Source of the DNA: Blautia schinkii
GTDB taxonomy: Bacteria > Bacillota > Clostridia > Lachnospirales > Lachnospiraceae
Direction of reading: 5' to 3'
Assembly (NCBI RefSeq): GCF_013304825.1
Contig: NZ_JAAWUO010000005.1
Span: 1 to 64,000, forward strand
Length of the DNA stretch: 64,000 nt
In this document: in pieces, positions 32,931-41,615 of the stretch
Numbering within the stretch: the stretch's first letter is position 1
How the letters are laid out: each line of letters begins with the position of its first letter
The notes under the pieces: model-generated
Told to the model about the DNA's origin: nothing
What the model saw: the letters and a program-made list of their open reading frames with translations, nothing else
The model's database searches: none
Translations under genes and position numbers: made by a program

Positions 32931-34733
32931 TTATTCCTCCGCATCTGTCTGAAAATACCGTCCAATAGAAACAATTCCGTGGCCGTCCGCTGTATTTCCA
33001 TACCTGAAAATTATATCATCTTTGCAGAAGAGTTTCCAGCGGAGAAATACATTGACAGTGCCAAGACCGTTGATCTTCAAAGCAGGCATGCCGGGATTTC
33101 GAATGGCATTCATGATATCTGAATTTATTTTTTTCTTGGCTTTTTCAGTAAATCCCGGTCCGGTGTCTGTGACATCGATCTGCCAGCTGTTTTGGTTTAT
33201 TGTACTGCTGATGGTGATAGTCCATGGTGGTTCGCAGTCAGAACCATATTTGATAGCGTTTTCCACAATAGGCTGGATGATCAGTTTCGGAACCGGCTGA
33301 TCCAGAAGGGATTCATCCACATCAATGGAATAATTCAGACTGGACTGGTAGCGGACCTTCATGCAGTAGAGATATTTCTGGACATAATCAAGCTCTTCGC
33401 GGAGAGTTACAGTTGTTTCAGCAGTATTGGTAATATAACGCATAATCCTGGAAAGATTGCGGCACATTTTTTCCACGGTATCCGTATCTCCGTTCTCTGC
33501 AAGCACCATAATGCTGGAAAGAGAGTTGTAATAAAAATGAGGATTAATCTGACTCTGCAAAGCCATGCTGCGTGCTTTCATTTCCTGCTCCTTGGCTTCG
33601 TTAAGCTGAGTCATGGAATCTTTCAGGTTATCGCTCATCAGCTGGAATGCCTGATACAGTTCTTCCAGTTCATTGACGGAAACAGGATAGGAAGTGACTT
33701 TTTCCTGGCCGAGAGTGTCCAGTTCCATACGCTGGATAATGTGCTTCAGGTGTTTCACTGGTTTTACTACAGAACGGGAAAGCCTGTAGGAAACGATTAC
33801 TGCTGCGGCAAGAAAAGCAGCAACAACAGCCAGAAGAATCTTCAGCATTTTGTATACAGGGGCAAGAATCACAGATTCCGGCTGGATAGTCAGGTAAGTG
33901 TAGCCTGTATATGCGGAATTCAGTCTGGAAACGTATTCTTTCTGATCTGTGATGGGACTCTGTATGGTAAGGGTATCCTTGTCAGAATCAGTAAGTTTGT
34001 AATATTTTGAAATATCATTGGCATCGCCAGCTGTGACATCATAAGGATAGATAAGATCGCCGGACTCATTGAAAACATAGACACTGGCAGCGTTTCCGTG
34101 ATTTTTTTTCTCATAGGAAATGATGCTCTTAAAGATGGATTTACACTGTTTGGCGGTTTCGATCACGCCGACACCACGGCCGTACTGGTTGGTGAAGGAG
34201 CGGTACAGGGAAATGAACCACTGGGGATAGCGGGCAGATTTGGAATAGACGTAAGTGCTGTAAGGAGCTGTCAGGACTTTTTTTCCGTTGGCTTCACGGG
34301 CTTTTTGAATCCATTTATTATGAGAGTCGTCGCTTTTTTTGACCATGGTGGAAAGACCGGCCTGGAGCACATATCCGGAGAAATCATAAAGATTTACCTG
34401 ATCAGCTTTCAATTCGGTGCCGCTTAAGGAGATAAAAAGATCGGACATGGCAGAAAGCATTTCATCGGAAATATTAAGGTCAAATTTCTGGTCGAGAACG
34501 GATTTCGACATGTTGCTGTAATTGATGTTTACAGATACAGTGTCAAGATTCTGGATTGCAGAGTCTACCTGGGATTGAAATGTGGAATTTAAGGTGCTCA
34601 TGGCACTGATCTGGCTTTTCTTCAGCTGCCCGGATGCAAAAACATAAAAGAATATGGCAAAAGAAAAAAGAATCAGGCAGGCCATGCCAAGATAGGCAAT
34701 AAAAAGTTTGGACTGCAGACTGCGTGTTTTCAT
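32931..34733 (-). CDS. YesM-type sensor histidine kinase
   Basis: The 600-aa membrane kinase starts at 34733 behind AGGGGG; codons upstream are leader. Layout: a basic tail and helix 1 (LFIAYLGMACLILFSFAIFFYVF), a large extracellular dCache-like domain (~40-310), helix 2 (ILLAVVAAFLAAAVIVSY), a HAMP region, then the His_kinase domain with phospho-acceptor His399 in QSQINPHFYYNSLSSI. The ATPase part has IIQPIVENAIKYG, DTGPGF and GLGTVNVFLR. This is the usual pair to YesN for sensing extracellular carbohydrates or the loaded binding protein. The divergent SBP-permease genes are its likely target. Confidence 0.95.
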   Translation of the reverse strand: MKTRSLQSKLFIAYLGMACLILFSFAIFFYVFASGQLKKSQISAMSTLNSTFQSQVDSAIQNLDTVSVNINYSNMSKSVLDQKFDLNISDEMLSAMSDLFISLSGTELKADQVNLYDFSGYVLQAGLSTMVKKSDDSHNKWIQKAREANGKKVLTAPYSTYVYSKSARYPQWFISLYRSFTNQYGRGVGVIETAKQCKSIFKSIISYEKKNHGNAASVYVFNESGDLIYPYDVTAGDANDISKYYKLTDSDKDTLTIQSPITDQKEYVSRLNSAYTGYTYLTIQPESVILAPVYKMLKILLAVVAAFLAAAVIVSYRLSRSVVKPVKHLKHIIQRMELDTLGQEKVTSYPVSVNELEELYQAFQLMSDNLKDSMTQLNEAKEQEMKARSMALQSQINPHFYYNSLSSIMVLAENGDTDTVEKMCRNLSRIMRYITNTAETTVTLREELDYVQKYLYCMKVRYQSSLNYSIDVDESLLDQPVPKLIIQPIVENAIKYGSDCEPPWTITISSTINQNSWQIDVTDTGPGFTEKAKKKINSDIMNAIRNPGMPALKINGLGTVNVFLRWKLFCKDDIIFRYGNTADGHGIVSIGRYFQTDAEE

Positions 34734-34799
34734 ATTGGTAAGCCCCCTGTGTGTGAAATGGTCGTGCAAAACATTGGCTAAAAGTATAGCACATTTGTA

Positions 34800-34917
34800 A
34801 AAAAAGTACAAACCGTAAAAATGTAATTCTGAAATAGTGCTTGAAAATGTCAATAGAAACTTGTGTATAGTTACGGAAAATATGAAAAAAGTATAATAAA
34901 TTGTGAAAAAAGTACAA
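34800..34917. promoter_or_regulatory. Triple AAAAAAGTAYAA repeats between the kinase and ABC operons
   Basis: AAAAAAGTACAA at 34800-34811, AAAAAAGTATAA at 34885-34896 and AAAAAAGTACAA at 34906-34917 are direct repeats in the 285-bp divergent gap. The second overlaps TATAAT (34892-34897), a possible -10 for the binding-protein gene. The last two lie 21 bp apart, two helical turns, as expected for an AraC-type dimer site. They are candidate YesN-binding sites. Confidence 0.45.
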
Positions 34918-35018
34918 ATACAGGGCAGGAATATCCATGGCTTTTAAAATGACCAGATGATAAACTAATATCATCAAGAGAGAACGAAAAATCAGTTCAA
35001 AAAAAGGAGGAAACATTA

Positions 35019-36344
35019 ATGAAAAGAAAGAGATTTCTGGCAGTAGCCTGTGCAGCAGCAATGATCGCTTCCATGACGACAGGACTTGCAGTGAACGTAT
35101 CTGCAGCGGATGAGAAGAGCGATTTCGCAGGCGAGGAGCTCAGCATCCTGGTTTCAGCAGGATGGATGGACAATCGTTACGATGAGACAATTAAACGTTT
35201 TGAGGATACCTACGATGTTACCGTAGACCTTCAGACAATTCCGGCTGATCAGTATTCAGATCTTCTTCAGTCCAAGCTTGCTACAGATTCCTGTGCAGAT
35301 ATCTTCTGGATCCAGTCCAACCCGTTTGCAATTGAATCTACCATCGTTGATCCTGAGAAATACTGCATCGACTTTACAGGAGCTTCCTGGGAGAATGTTA
35401 TGCCGGAGACAAGAAAAGAGTCCTGCGTATACAATGACAAACTGTACGGACTTCAGATCTGGAACGCATCTCCGGAGTATGTAATGGTTTACAACAAGAC
35501 ACTGTTCGAAGAGAACGGCTGGGAAGTACCGACAACATATGATGAGCTGAAAGAACTCTGCGGTAAGATCCAGGATGCAGGAATCACACCTTGGTTCATG
35601 CCTGGTGCAGATGGATGGCAGCATCAGCTGGCATTTTTCCAGATTGGCGGCGTTTATGAAGAAGCAACACCTGGTCTTTATGACGCATTAAATGAAAACA
35701 AAGCAACATTTGCAGATAACGAGAAGATGCTTGAAGTTCTGAATGAGTTCAAAGAACTCTCTGATGCAGGATACTTCGGAGAAGACTGGATCGGAACAGA
35801 CAGTACAAACATGTCCAACGAATTTGGTGACAGAAACTGTGCAATGGCACTTGCAAATTCCAGTTTCATTAAACAGATCCAGGAAGATACAGGCACATCT
35901 GATGAGTTTGGAATGTTCCTTGAGCCACTTGGCGACAATACCTGGTATCCAAGCAGCAACTCAGGCCCGACAATGTTCGGTTACAAGGGAACAGAGCATG
36001 AGGATCTTGTAAAAGAATTCTTCAACTTCGTTACAACAACAGAGAGCCTTCAGGAAATCCTTGACAACTCTCCGGCATACACAAACCTTGATGTAAACGA
36101 TGACAAGCTTGAGCAGCACTGGCTGCCGGAGGAGCAGGAGTTCCTTAAGACAGTTCCGGATGACAAGAAGTCTGTTGTAACACTTCAGACAGGTACAAAA
36201 TATACAAACGATTACTGGACACAGTTTGGTCAGGATATGGTTGCATTCTGCCAGGGCGAGATGGAAGCAAACGATGTTCTCAAGAACATGGATACCAACC
36301 GTGCTGAGGCAGCAAAAACTGTAGGCGACGAGAACTGGAAATAA
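35019..36344 (+). CDS. Carbohydrate ABC transporter, extracellular solute-binding protein
   Basis: ATG 35019 follows AAAGGAGG. The 441-aa protein belongs to the family-1 sugar-binding proteins: EELSILVSAGWMDNRYDETIKRFEDTY at the mature start, then GLQIWNASPEYVMVYNKTLFEENGWEVP-like hinge sequence and KEFFNFVTTTE near the end. The signal peptide (KRKRFLAVACAAAMIASMTTG) ends in NVSA-ADEK. The usual LxxC lipobox of Gram-positive binding proteins is absent: the only nearby Cys (residue 11) is too early in the hydrophobic stretch. The protein may be secreted, surface-associated or held by the signal. Specificity is unknown. Confidence 0.9.
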   Translation: MKRKRFLAVACAAAMIASMTTGLAVNVSAADEKSDFAGEELSILVSAGWMDNRYDETIKRFEDTYDVTVDLQTIPADQYSDLLQSKLATDSCADIFWIQSNPFAIESTIVDPEKYCIDFTGASWENVMPETRKESCVYNDKLYGLQIWNASPEYVMVYNKTLFEENGWEVPTTYDELKELCGKIQDAGITPWFMPGADGWQHQLAFFQIGGVYEEATPGLYDALNENKATFADNEKMLEVLNEFKELSDAGYFGEDWIGTDSTNMSNEFGDRNCAMALANSSFIKQIQEDTGTSDEFGMFLEPLGDNTWYPSSNSGPTMFGYKGTEHEDLVKEFFNFVTTTESLQEILDNSPAYTNLDVNDDKLEQHWLPEEQEFLKTVPDDKKSVVTLQTGTKYTNDYWTQFGQDMVAFCQGEMEANDVLKNMDTNRAEAAKTVGDENWK

Positions 36345-36376
36345 ATAACAGAACTTAAAACTAGTTGACTTGAAGG

Positions 36377-36404
36377 CAGAGCCGGTATTTGCCGGCTCTG
36401 TTTT
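36377..36404 (+). terminator. Intercistronic hairpin between binding protein and permeases
   Basis: CAGAGCCGG (36377-36385) and CCGGCTCTG (36392-36400) form a perfect stem followed by TTTT. It probably lets only part of the transcripts continue, giving more binding protein than permease, as in many maltose-type operons. Confidence 0.75.
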
Positions 36405-36429
36405 AACTTAAAAACAGGAGGTGCTTTCT

Positions 36430-37311
36430 GTGAATAAGAAGAGAATCTATCCACAGTGGTTTCTGATACTGCCGTTGGCATTATATATCATTTTTTTCCT
36501 GCTTCCCAGTGTAATGGGTGTTGGTTACTCCTTTACAGACTGGAACTCCAGAAGTGTTCTTAATGGTACTCATTTTGTGGGACTGCAGAATTTTGCTGAG
36601 ATTTTTACATCAGATAAGTCTTATCTGAGCGGTATTGGCAATACATTGAAGTTTACTATCATTTCCAACATCGTTAAGCTGATTCCGGCTCTTCTGATCG
36701 CGATTATGCTTCAGGAGGGACTTAAAGGCAAAGGGCTTTACAGAACATTGCTCTACCTGCCGTCTATTCTGCCTTTTGTAATCATTGGTCTTGTATTTAA
36801 ATCCATCCTGAATTATAATAACGGACTTTTAAACACACTTCTTGATGCATTCCATCTTGGAATCTTCAAACAGAAATGGCTGTCTGATCTGGCTATTGTA
36901 TGGAAATCCATCTATGGTGTAGATGCGTGGAGAGGCATTGGTTATGTCATGACTATCTTCCTTGCAGGTCTGAATACGATTCCGAAATCTTATTATGAGG
37001 CTGCGCAGATCGATGGTGCAAACTTCTGGCAGAGACTTCGGTATGTAACACTTCCGATGCTGAGTGGTGCTATCATGATCAACCTTGTATTTGGTATTAC
37101 ATATGGTCTGAAAGTATTCGATATTGTTTATGTACTTACAAACGGCGGTCCTGGACATGCAACAGAGGTTCTTACAACTTATGCATTCCAGCTCTATTCG
37201 AGAGGCCAGTATGGAATGTCTTCTGCATTGAATACTGTTCTTCTTGTAATTACAGCGATCATAGGTGTATTTATTGTTAAGACATTAAGTAAACAGGAGG
37301 TACAGCAGTAA
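36430..37311 (+). CDS. Carbohydrate ABC transporter permease (MalF/UgpA-like)
   Basis: The start is GTG 36430, with AGGAGGTG 8 nt upstream; the frame extends further but across the ribosome site. The 293-aa protein has six membrane segments. The permease EAA loop reads YYEAAQIDGANFWQRLRYVTLPML, which contacts the ATPase. The end segment (GGPGHATEVLTTYAFQLYSRGQYG) is typical of MalF-type permeases. No ATPase gene is nearby, so a shared MsmK/UgpC-like ATPase encoded elsewhere must power it. It overlaps the next gene by 1 nt. Confidence 0.93.
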   Translation: MNKKRIYPQWFLILPLALYIIFFLLPSVMGVGYSFTDWNSRSVLNGTHFVGLQNFAEIFTSDKSYLSGIGNTLKFTIISNIVKLIPALLIAIMLQEGLKGKGLYRTLLYLPSILPFVIIGLVFKSILNYNNGLLNTLLDAFHLGIFKQKWLSDLAIVWKSIYGVDAWRGIGYVMTIFLAGLNTIPKSYYEAAQIDGANFWQRLRYVTLPMLSGAIMINLVFGITYGLKVFDIVYVLTNGGPGHATEVLTTYAFQLYSRGQYGMSSALNTVLLVITAIIGVFIVKTLSKQEVQQ

Positions 37312-38132
37312 TGGCAAAAAAAAGAATTCAGAATTTATTAAAACATGTTGTATGTATCCTGCTTTGCTTATGTGTCGTGCTTCCATTTTATATGGTATTG
37401 ATCAACTCTTTTAAGACAAAAGCAGAGGCAGCCAGAATGAGTCTGGCACTTCCTACAGAGTGGGTATTTTCCAACTACTCTGAGGTTATTGAAAAAGGAA
37501 GCCTGATCCAGGGATTCCTGAACAGTTTTGCATATGCGCTGATCGCTACAACACTTGGTGTTGTACTTTGCTCCATGGCTGCATTTGTTATGTGCCGTAA
37601 GAGAACAAAATTGAATGTATTCCTGTATTACTTTGTACTTTGCGGACTGTTCTTCCCGGTCAACTATGTAACATTGGTACGTGTACTCAGTACACTGCAC
37701 CTGAACGATACAAGAGTTGGCATTATCATGGTATTTACCAGTGCAATGATTCCGTTCTGTGTATTTACCATCCGTAACTTCGTAATCTCTGTCCCGGTTG
37801 AGCTGGACGAGGCTGCTGTTATCGACGGCGCAGGCCCGTTAAGCCTGTTCTTCAAGATCATCATGCCGCTTCTGAAACCAACTATGGTAACATGTTTTAT
37901 CCTTCAGTTCATGACAGTATGGAGTGATTTCCTCACACCTTTGTATCTGTCAAGCAAGAGCCGTCTCTTCCCGATGACAATGGCTGTATATCAGTTCTTC
38001 GGAAAGAACAAGAGTTACTGGAACTATATTTTTGCTGATATCGTACTTACCTGTATCCCGGTTATCATTGTTTACATGATCGGCCAGAAATACATCGTAG
38101 GTGGTATGACATCCGGTGCGGTAAAAGAATAA
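37311..38132 (+). CDS. Carbohydrate ABC transporter permease (MalG/UgpE-like)
   Basis: The 273-aa second permease starts at ATG 37311, overlapping its partner by one base. It has six membrane segments and the EAA loop ELDEAAVIDGAGPLSLFFKIIMPLLKP. The C-terminus VGGMTSGAVKE is the standard ending of MalG-type permeases. With the preceding permease and the binding protein it forms a complete importer except for the ATPase. A strong terminator follows. Confidence 0.94.
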   Translation: MAKKRIQNLLKHVVCILLCLCVVLPFYMVLINSFKTKAEAARMSLALPTEWVFSNYSEVIEKGSLIQGFLNSFAYALIATTLGVVLCSMAAFVMCRKRTKLNVFLYYFVLCGLFFPVNYVTLVRVLSTLHLNDTRVGIIMVFTSAMIPFCVFTIRNFVISVPVELDEAAVIDGAGPLSLFFKIIMPLLKPTMVTCFILQFMTVWSDFLTPLYLSSKSRLFPMTMAVYQFFGKNKSYWNYIFADIVLTCIPVIIVYMIGQKYIVGGMTSGAVKE

Positions 38133-38154
38133 AGAAAAATATTATAAGAATTAT

Positions 38155-38205
38155 AAAAAAAGCACTGCGAGATGAAAAGTTGGATTCATCTTACAGTGCT
38201 TTTTA
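38155..38205. terminator. Bidirectional terminator
   Basis: AAAAAAGCACTG (to 38167) is mirrored by CAGTGCTTTTT (38194-38204), with inner GATGAA/TTCATC pairing. It separates the convergent transporter and aminotransferase genes. Confidence 0.8.
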
Positions 38206-38223
38206 CTATTGAAATCTCAGAAA

Positions 38224-39354
38224 TTACTGCATGTTTTTGCAGAAGATATCCTCCATGGAAGCCTTAAGCGGAACGCCAAGCCTGCGTAAAGTTCCGTCCA
38301 GGGCTGCAAATACTTCTCTTACATTATAGAATGTAGCGTTGTTTCCCATATGTCCGATGCGGATCACTTTGCCGGCCAGGACATCGAAGGAACCTGCCAG
38401 CATAATGTTGTAGTCTTTTTTTACTCCCTCAAGGATCGCTTCGGCTGTTGTGCCCTCCGGTACTTCGAAAACAGTAACTGTACTGGAATATCCGCTGTGC
38501 AGGTAAAGGTTCAGGCCTGCGTCTGTGATGGCCTTTCTGGAGGCACTGGCGATCTTGGCGTGGCGGGAGAGGATGGCAGGATCTGCCGCGATGTTGTCAA
38601 TGGCAGCGCGGAGTCCGTAGATATCACTGATCGGCATTGTATATGGAAACCATTTTTCTTCGTAATAATGTGCAAAAGCTGTAAGGTTGGCATAGAAAGA
38701 AGCAATTGGTGTCTTACGATCTGCCATAGATTTCTTTGCATCTTCGCTTACTACAACGAAGGTCAGTCCTGGAGGCGCGGATACTACTTTCTGGGATCCG
38801 CCGCACATGATATCAACTTTCCAGTCATCAATGTTCACAGGTTCGCCAAAAGAGGCGGAAACAGAGTCTACGACTGTAAGGATGCCGTATTTTTTCAGGA
38901 GCGGGCAGATAGCGGAGATATCATTGAGCATACCACTTGGGGTATCGCCGTGAACAACGGTTGCATATTTGTAGTCGTGGCTGTTTTTCAGGAATTCTTC
39001 CAGCTCTTTTACATCAAAAGTTTCCTGATAATCTCTGGAATAGAGTTCCGGCCGTCCGCCATACATGGTAACAAAATCAGCGAACCCTTTTCCGTAAATT
39101 CCGTTATCGAGAACAAGAACCTTATCTCCGGGCTCAGTCATGGATGCGATAGCTGCTTCCAGACCAAGAATACCCTCACCACTTAAGATGAGGGTTTCAT
39201 TGGAGGTATGGAGCAGAGAACTGATCTTCTCGCAGGTTTCTTTGTAAAATTCGACGAATTCTTCGTCCAGATCCGGGTTGGTGCATTCAAGACTTCTTGC
39301 CAGACGGACATTTTCAGCGACCTGTGTAGGTCCTGGTGTCATGATCTTATACAT
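38224..39354 (-). CDS. Class V aminotransferase (alanine-glyoxylate/serine-pyruvate type)
   Basis: The 376-aa PLP enzyme begins MYKIMTPGPTQVAENVRLA, the signature start of the AGT/SPT/PucG group. PLP Lys189 is in MCGGSQKVVSAPPG; VHGDTPSG and VVDSVSASFGE hold the stacking and Asp residues. The C-terminal domain ends with IRIGHMGNNATFYNVREVFAALD. Family reactions use alanine or serine with glyoxylate or pyruvate; PucG-type relatives act in purine breakdown. Here it lies 36 bp downstream of an ECF S component in the same operon, so its substrate may be linked to an imported vitamin or amine. Confidence 0.85.
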   Translation of the reverse strand: MYKIMTPGPTQVAENVRLARSLECTNPDLDEEFVEFYKETCEKISSLLHTSNETLILSGEGILGLEAAIASMTEPGDKVLVLDNGIYGKGFADFVTMYGGRPELYSRDYQETFDVKELEEFLKNSHDYKYATVVHGDTPSGMLNDISAICPLLKKYGILTVVDSVSASFGEPVNIDDWKVDIMCGGSQKVVSAPPGLTFVVVSEDAKKSMADRKTPIASFYANLTAFAHYYEEKWFPYTMPISDIYGLRAAIDNIAADPAILSRHAKIASASRKAITDAGLNLYLHSGYSSTVTVFEVPEGTTAEAILEGVKKDYNIMLAGSFDVLAGKVIRIGHMGNNATFYNVREVFAALDGTLRRLGVPLKASMEDIFCKNMQ

Positions 39355-39390
39355 AATCCTTACCTCTTAATTATATTGTTGTGTTTTTTA

Positions 39391-39948
39391 TTATCTCTTT
39401 AATCCTGTTTTTCTTGCAGCAAGATTTAATGGTGTGATGACGATGAGTACGATCACTGCAGCAACACCGATCTGTACCAGGTTTCCAGGAATGGATGAGA
39501 CAGGAGCGACCGGGTTTCCGTAGATGATAACCTCTGCGATGTAGTAGCCGACAACCTTGATTACGCAGGCTGCTGCAATGGCGATCACGTACCATTTCAT
39601 GTTCTGATGCCTGTGGTCTTCTGTGAGTTTACCAACTGTGAATCCCATGATTCCCACGATAACAAGTGTGAACGGTGCCCATAAAGTCCAGCCGGAGAGA
39701 AGATCAAAGAGTCCCATTCCAATACCACCGGCAATAGCTCCGGTTTTCTTTCCAAACAAAATAGCTCCGATAAACAACGGAACGTTTCCAAGGTGGATCA
39801 GACCGCCGTTGGCTGCGATCGGGAGCTTCACATTGATAAATGCTGTGAAGATGTAGGTCAGTGCAACAAACGCTGCTGTGATGGTGAGAAACTGTACGGA
39901 TGAAAGATCCTGAACCTCTCTTGCTTCTGTCTGTACTGCTTTTTCCAT
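39391..39948 (-). CDS. ECF transporter S component (PF07155-like)
   Basis: The ATG at 39948 follows AAGGAAG and gives 185 aa; upstream in-frame codons are leader. About five or six membrane helices are visible, with the AxxxA-like first helix region (LTITAAFVALTYIFTAFINVKLP), then the conserved GGLIHLGNVPLFIGAILFGKKTGAIAGGIG and GYYIAEVIIYG. This is the substrate-binding subunit of an energy-coupling-factor importer; the shared EcfAAT module would be elsewhere. Ligand not determinable. It precedes the class V aminotransferase on the same transcript. Confidence 0.85.
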   Translation of the reverse strand: MEKAVQTEAREVQDLSSVQFLTITAAFVALTYIFTAFINVKLPIAANGGLIHLGNVPLFIGAILFGKKTGAIAGGIGMGLFDLLSGWTLWAPFTLVIVGIMGFTVGKLTEDHRHQNMKWYVIAIAAACVIKVVGYYIAEVIIYGNPVAPVSSIPGNLVQIGVAAVIVLIVITPLNLAARKTGLKR

Positions 39949-40271
39949 AGGTAATACTTCCTTTCCCGAAAACATCTCCGGAATAAAAGATGTCCTCTTT
40001 TCATATGATTTTGGTTGGGTATACTTTACAACAGAAGTGTGCATGAATAAAGACACAATTTTTTGAAAAAAAAGAGGGACAGATTTAAAAGCAAATAACA
40101 GAAGATGGATATGTAAAATGTGGAATACAAAATGGAAATGCGGAAAGATTAATATAAGAAAAGAATTGTGCGAACCGGTTTTAAAATTACTTTTTTGTTT
40201 ACAGGAAGTTAATAAAGTATAGGGAGAAATCAATTGACAAAGCTGTAATATAATCGTAAAATGTACCAAAG

Positions 40272-40304
40272 AGTGTGTTCAGGAGAGAATGCTCCGGACA
40301 CACT
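40272..40304 (+). other. Leader hairpin ahead of the lipoprotein gene
   Basis: AGTGTGTTC-a-GGAG (40272-40285) pairs with CTCC-GGACACACT (40292-40304), 13 bp with one bulge, 33 nt before the start codon. The divergent gap 39949-40336 also holds TATAAT at 40249-40254 and a TTGACA at 40234 (too close to be its -35). No riboswitch class was recognised. Confidence 0.5.
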
Positions 40305-40336
40305 TTATGACTGATGATGATTATGAGGAGGATACT

Positions 40337-41461
40337 ATGAAGAATAAGAAATTTATCGCACTTTTAGCTATGACTGTTGCTCTCTCTGGTGTCATGACTG
40401 CATGTGGTTTCGGAGGAGATAAGAAGGACAGCGTGGTTGTGGAGTCTACTCCTACTCCGGCACCGGCGAAGAAAGCTAAGGTTACACCGACTGTCGCAGC
40501 AGATGCACAGAATACAACCTATACATCCAAGGATAAATCCGTAGCGATTAAGCTTCCGGATGCAACATGGGCAAACAAGTCTGATGAGACAGATATGTTA
40601 AGCTTCGAGTCTCCGGATCAGGGCAAGATCCTGATTCTTCACGGATCAGGCGCAGATCTGGAATCCGCAGTAATTCCGAATTCCCAGGATATGGCAGTTT
40701 CCATGACTCAGGCAGAGAACATGGTAAACGGAACAGATTTTGAGATCCAGGATTATAAGACAGAGCAGAAAGATGGAGGCATCAATATCTATTCCTATAC
40801 AGTTAAGTATAAGGATACAACTAAGAGTGACGGTTACGTATATGCCATCAATAAATATTTTGTAAATGACAGTGAGTATTACAGCATTGTAGCTTCTGTT
40901 AAGACAGAGGACGCGCTGAAGAAGGTTCAGGAGTCAGTTGACAGCTTTGCAATTCTGGGAGATTCCACACTGAAGAGCGCAGCAACAGGTTCTGCAGCCA
41001 AGAGTGCAGGTAAATCTGATTCTGCATCCAAGGACAGCACAGCTTCCGGAGACAGCAGCGCAGCAGGAACAACATCTGGCGGAACATCTGCAGATGGAAG
41101 TACAGCATCCGATGGAAGTACAGCATCCGGCGGAAGTACATCTTCTGACGGAAGCACATCTTCCGATGGAACAACATCTGACGGAACATCTACAGATGGA
41201 AGTACATCTTCAGGTGCGATCGTAAATGGTGGATTTACAGATGAGCAGCTCAGCAATACAGATGAGACAAGAACTATTTACAGAAATTCCGACGGTAAAC
41301 CGCGAGTTATCGTTCCGGATGGTAACGGTAAATGGATGGACAACGAAGGAAACAGATTTACATTTTCTTCCGAGTATGACTGCGATGTATACGAAGAGGA
41401 TGGAACAAGCTTCTACTGGCATGGTGAAAGTGCAGATGTATATTATATGCCTGTACAGTAA
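40337..41461 (+). CDS. Lipoprotein with Ser/Thr/Gly/Asp repeat linker
   Basis: The ATG at 40337 follows GAGGAGGATACT. The 374-aa protein has a lipoprotein signal (KKFIALLAMTVALSGVMTACG; the Cys is the lipidated residue), then a Pro/Thr-rich spacer (ESTPTPAPAKKAKVTPT). A globular part of ~150 residues (IKLPDATWANKSDETDMLSFESPDQG, then VKTEDALKKVQESVDSFAILGD) resembles PsbP/DUF-type stress lipoproteins. A low-complexity stretch of tandem DGST/ASDGST/SSDGTT units spans ~245-300. The last ~65 residues look like a separate small domain (YRNSDGKPRVIVPDGNGKWMD). Function unknown; surface display at the membrane outer face is inferred. Confidence 0.75.
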   Translation: MKNKKFIALLAMTVALSGVMTACGFGGDKKDSVVVESTPTPAPAKKAKVTPTVAADAQNTTYTSKDKSVAIKLPDATWANKSDETDMLSFESPDQGKILILHGSGADLESAVIPNSQDMAVSMTQAENMVNGTDFEIQDYKTEQKDGGINIYSYTVKYKDTTKSDGYVYAINKYFVNDSEYYSIVASVKTEDALKKVQESVDSFAILGDSTLKSAATGSAAKSAGKSDSASKDSTASGDSSAAGTTSGGTSADGSTASDGSTASGGSTSSDGSTSSDGTTSDGTSTDGSTSSGAIVNGGFTDEQLSNTDETRTIYRNSDGKPRVIVPDGNGKWMDNEGNRFTFSSEYDCDVYEEDGTSFYWHGESADVYYMPVQ

Positions 41462-41490
41462 GCCAGAAGTACAGATAAGAAAATCTGAGA

Positions 41491-41525
41491 GATCCGGGAT
41501 CACGGTTGTGGTTCCGGATTTTTTG
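41491..41525 (+). terminator. Intrinsic terminator after the lipoprotein gene
   Basis: ATCCGG (from 41492) pairs with CCGGAT (to 41519), with an inner imperfect extension, and is followed by TTTTTT. Confidence 0.75.
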
Positions 41526-41615
41526 CATTGGAGGCATATACTTATAAAGAAAGACATGTTATAATGTGAACGCTGCGGAGAGATAGTTCGCAGGCTTTAA
41601 TTGAAGGAGGTTTTT

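Noticed and set aside
35019-35120. Cys11 of the sugar-binding protein as a lipidation site
   Set aside because: Only about four hydrophobic residues precede it, too few for a lipoprotein signal; the longer hydrophobic stretch with an AxA site fits ordinary secretion.
40234-40254. TTGACA/TATAAT as the lipoprotein promoter
   Set aside because: The two boxes are only 9 bp apart, too close to work together; only the -10 may be real.
41085-41215. Regular repeats resembling a CRISPR array
   Set aside because: Units are directly adjacent and degenerate, without spacers, and encode an in-frame Ser/Thr/Gly/Asp linker of a lipoprotein.
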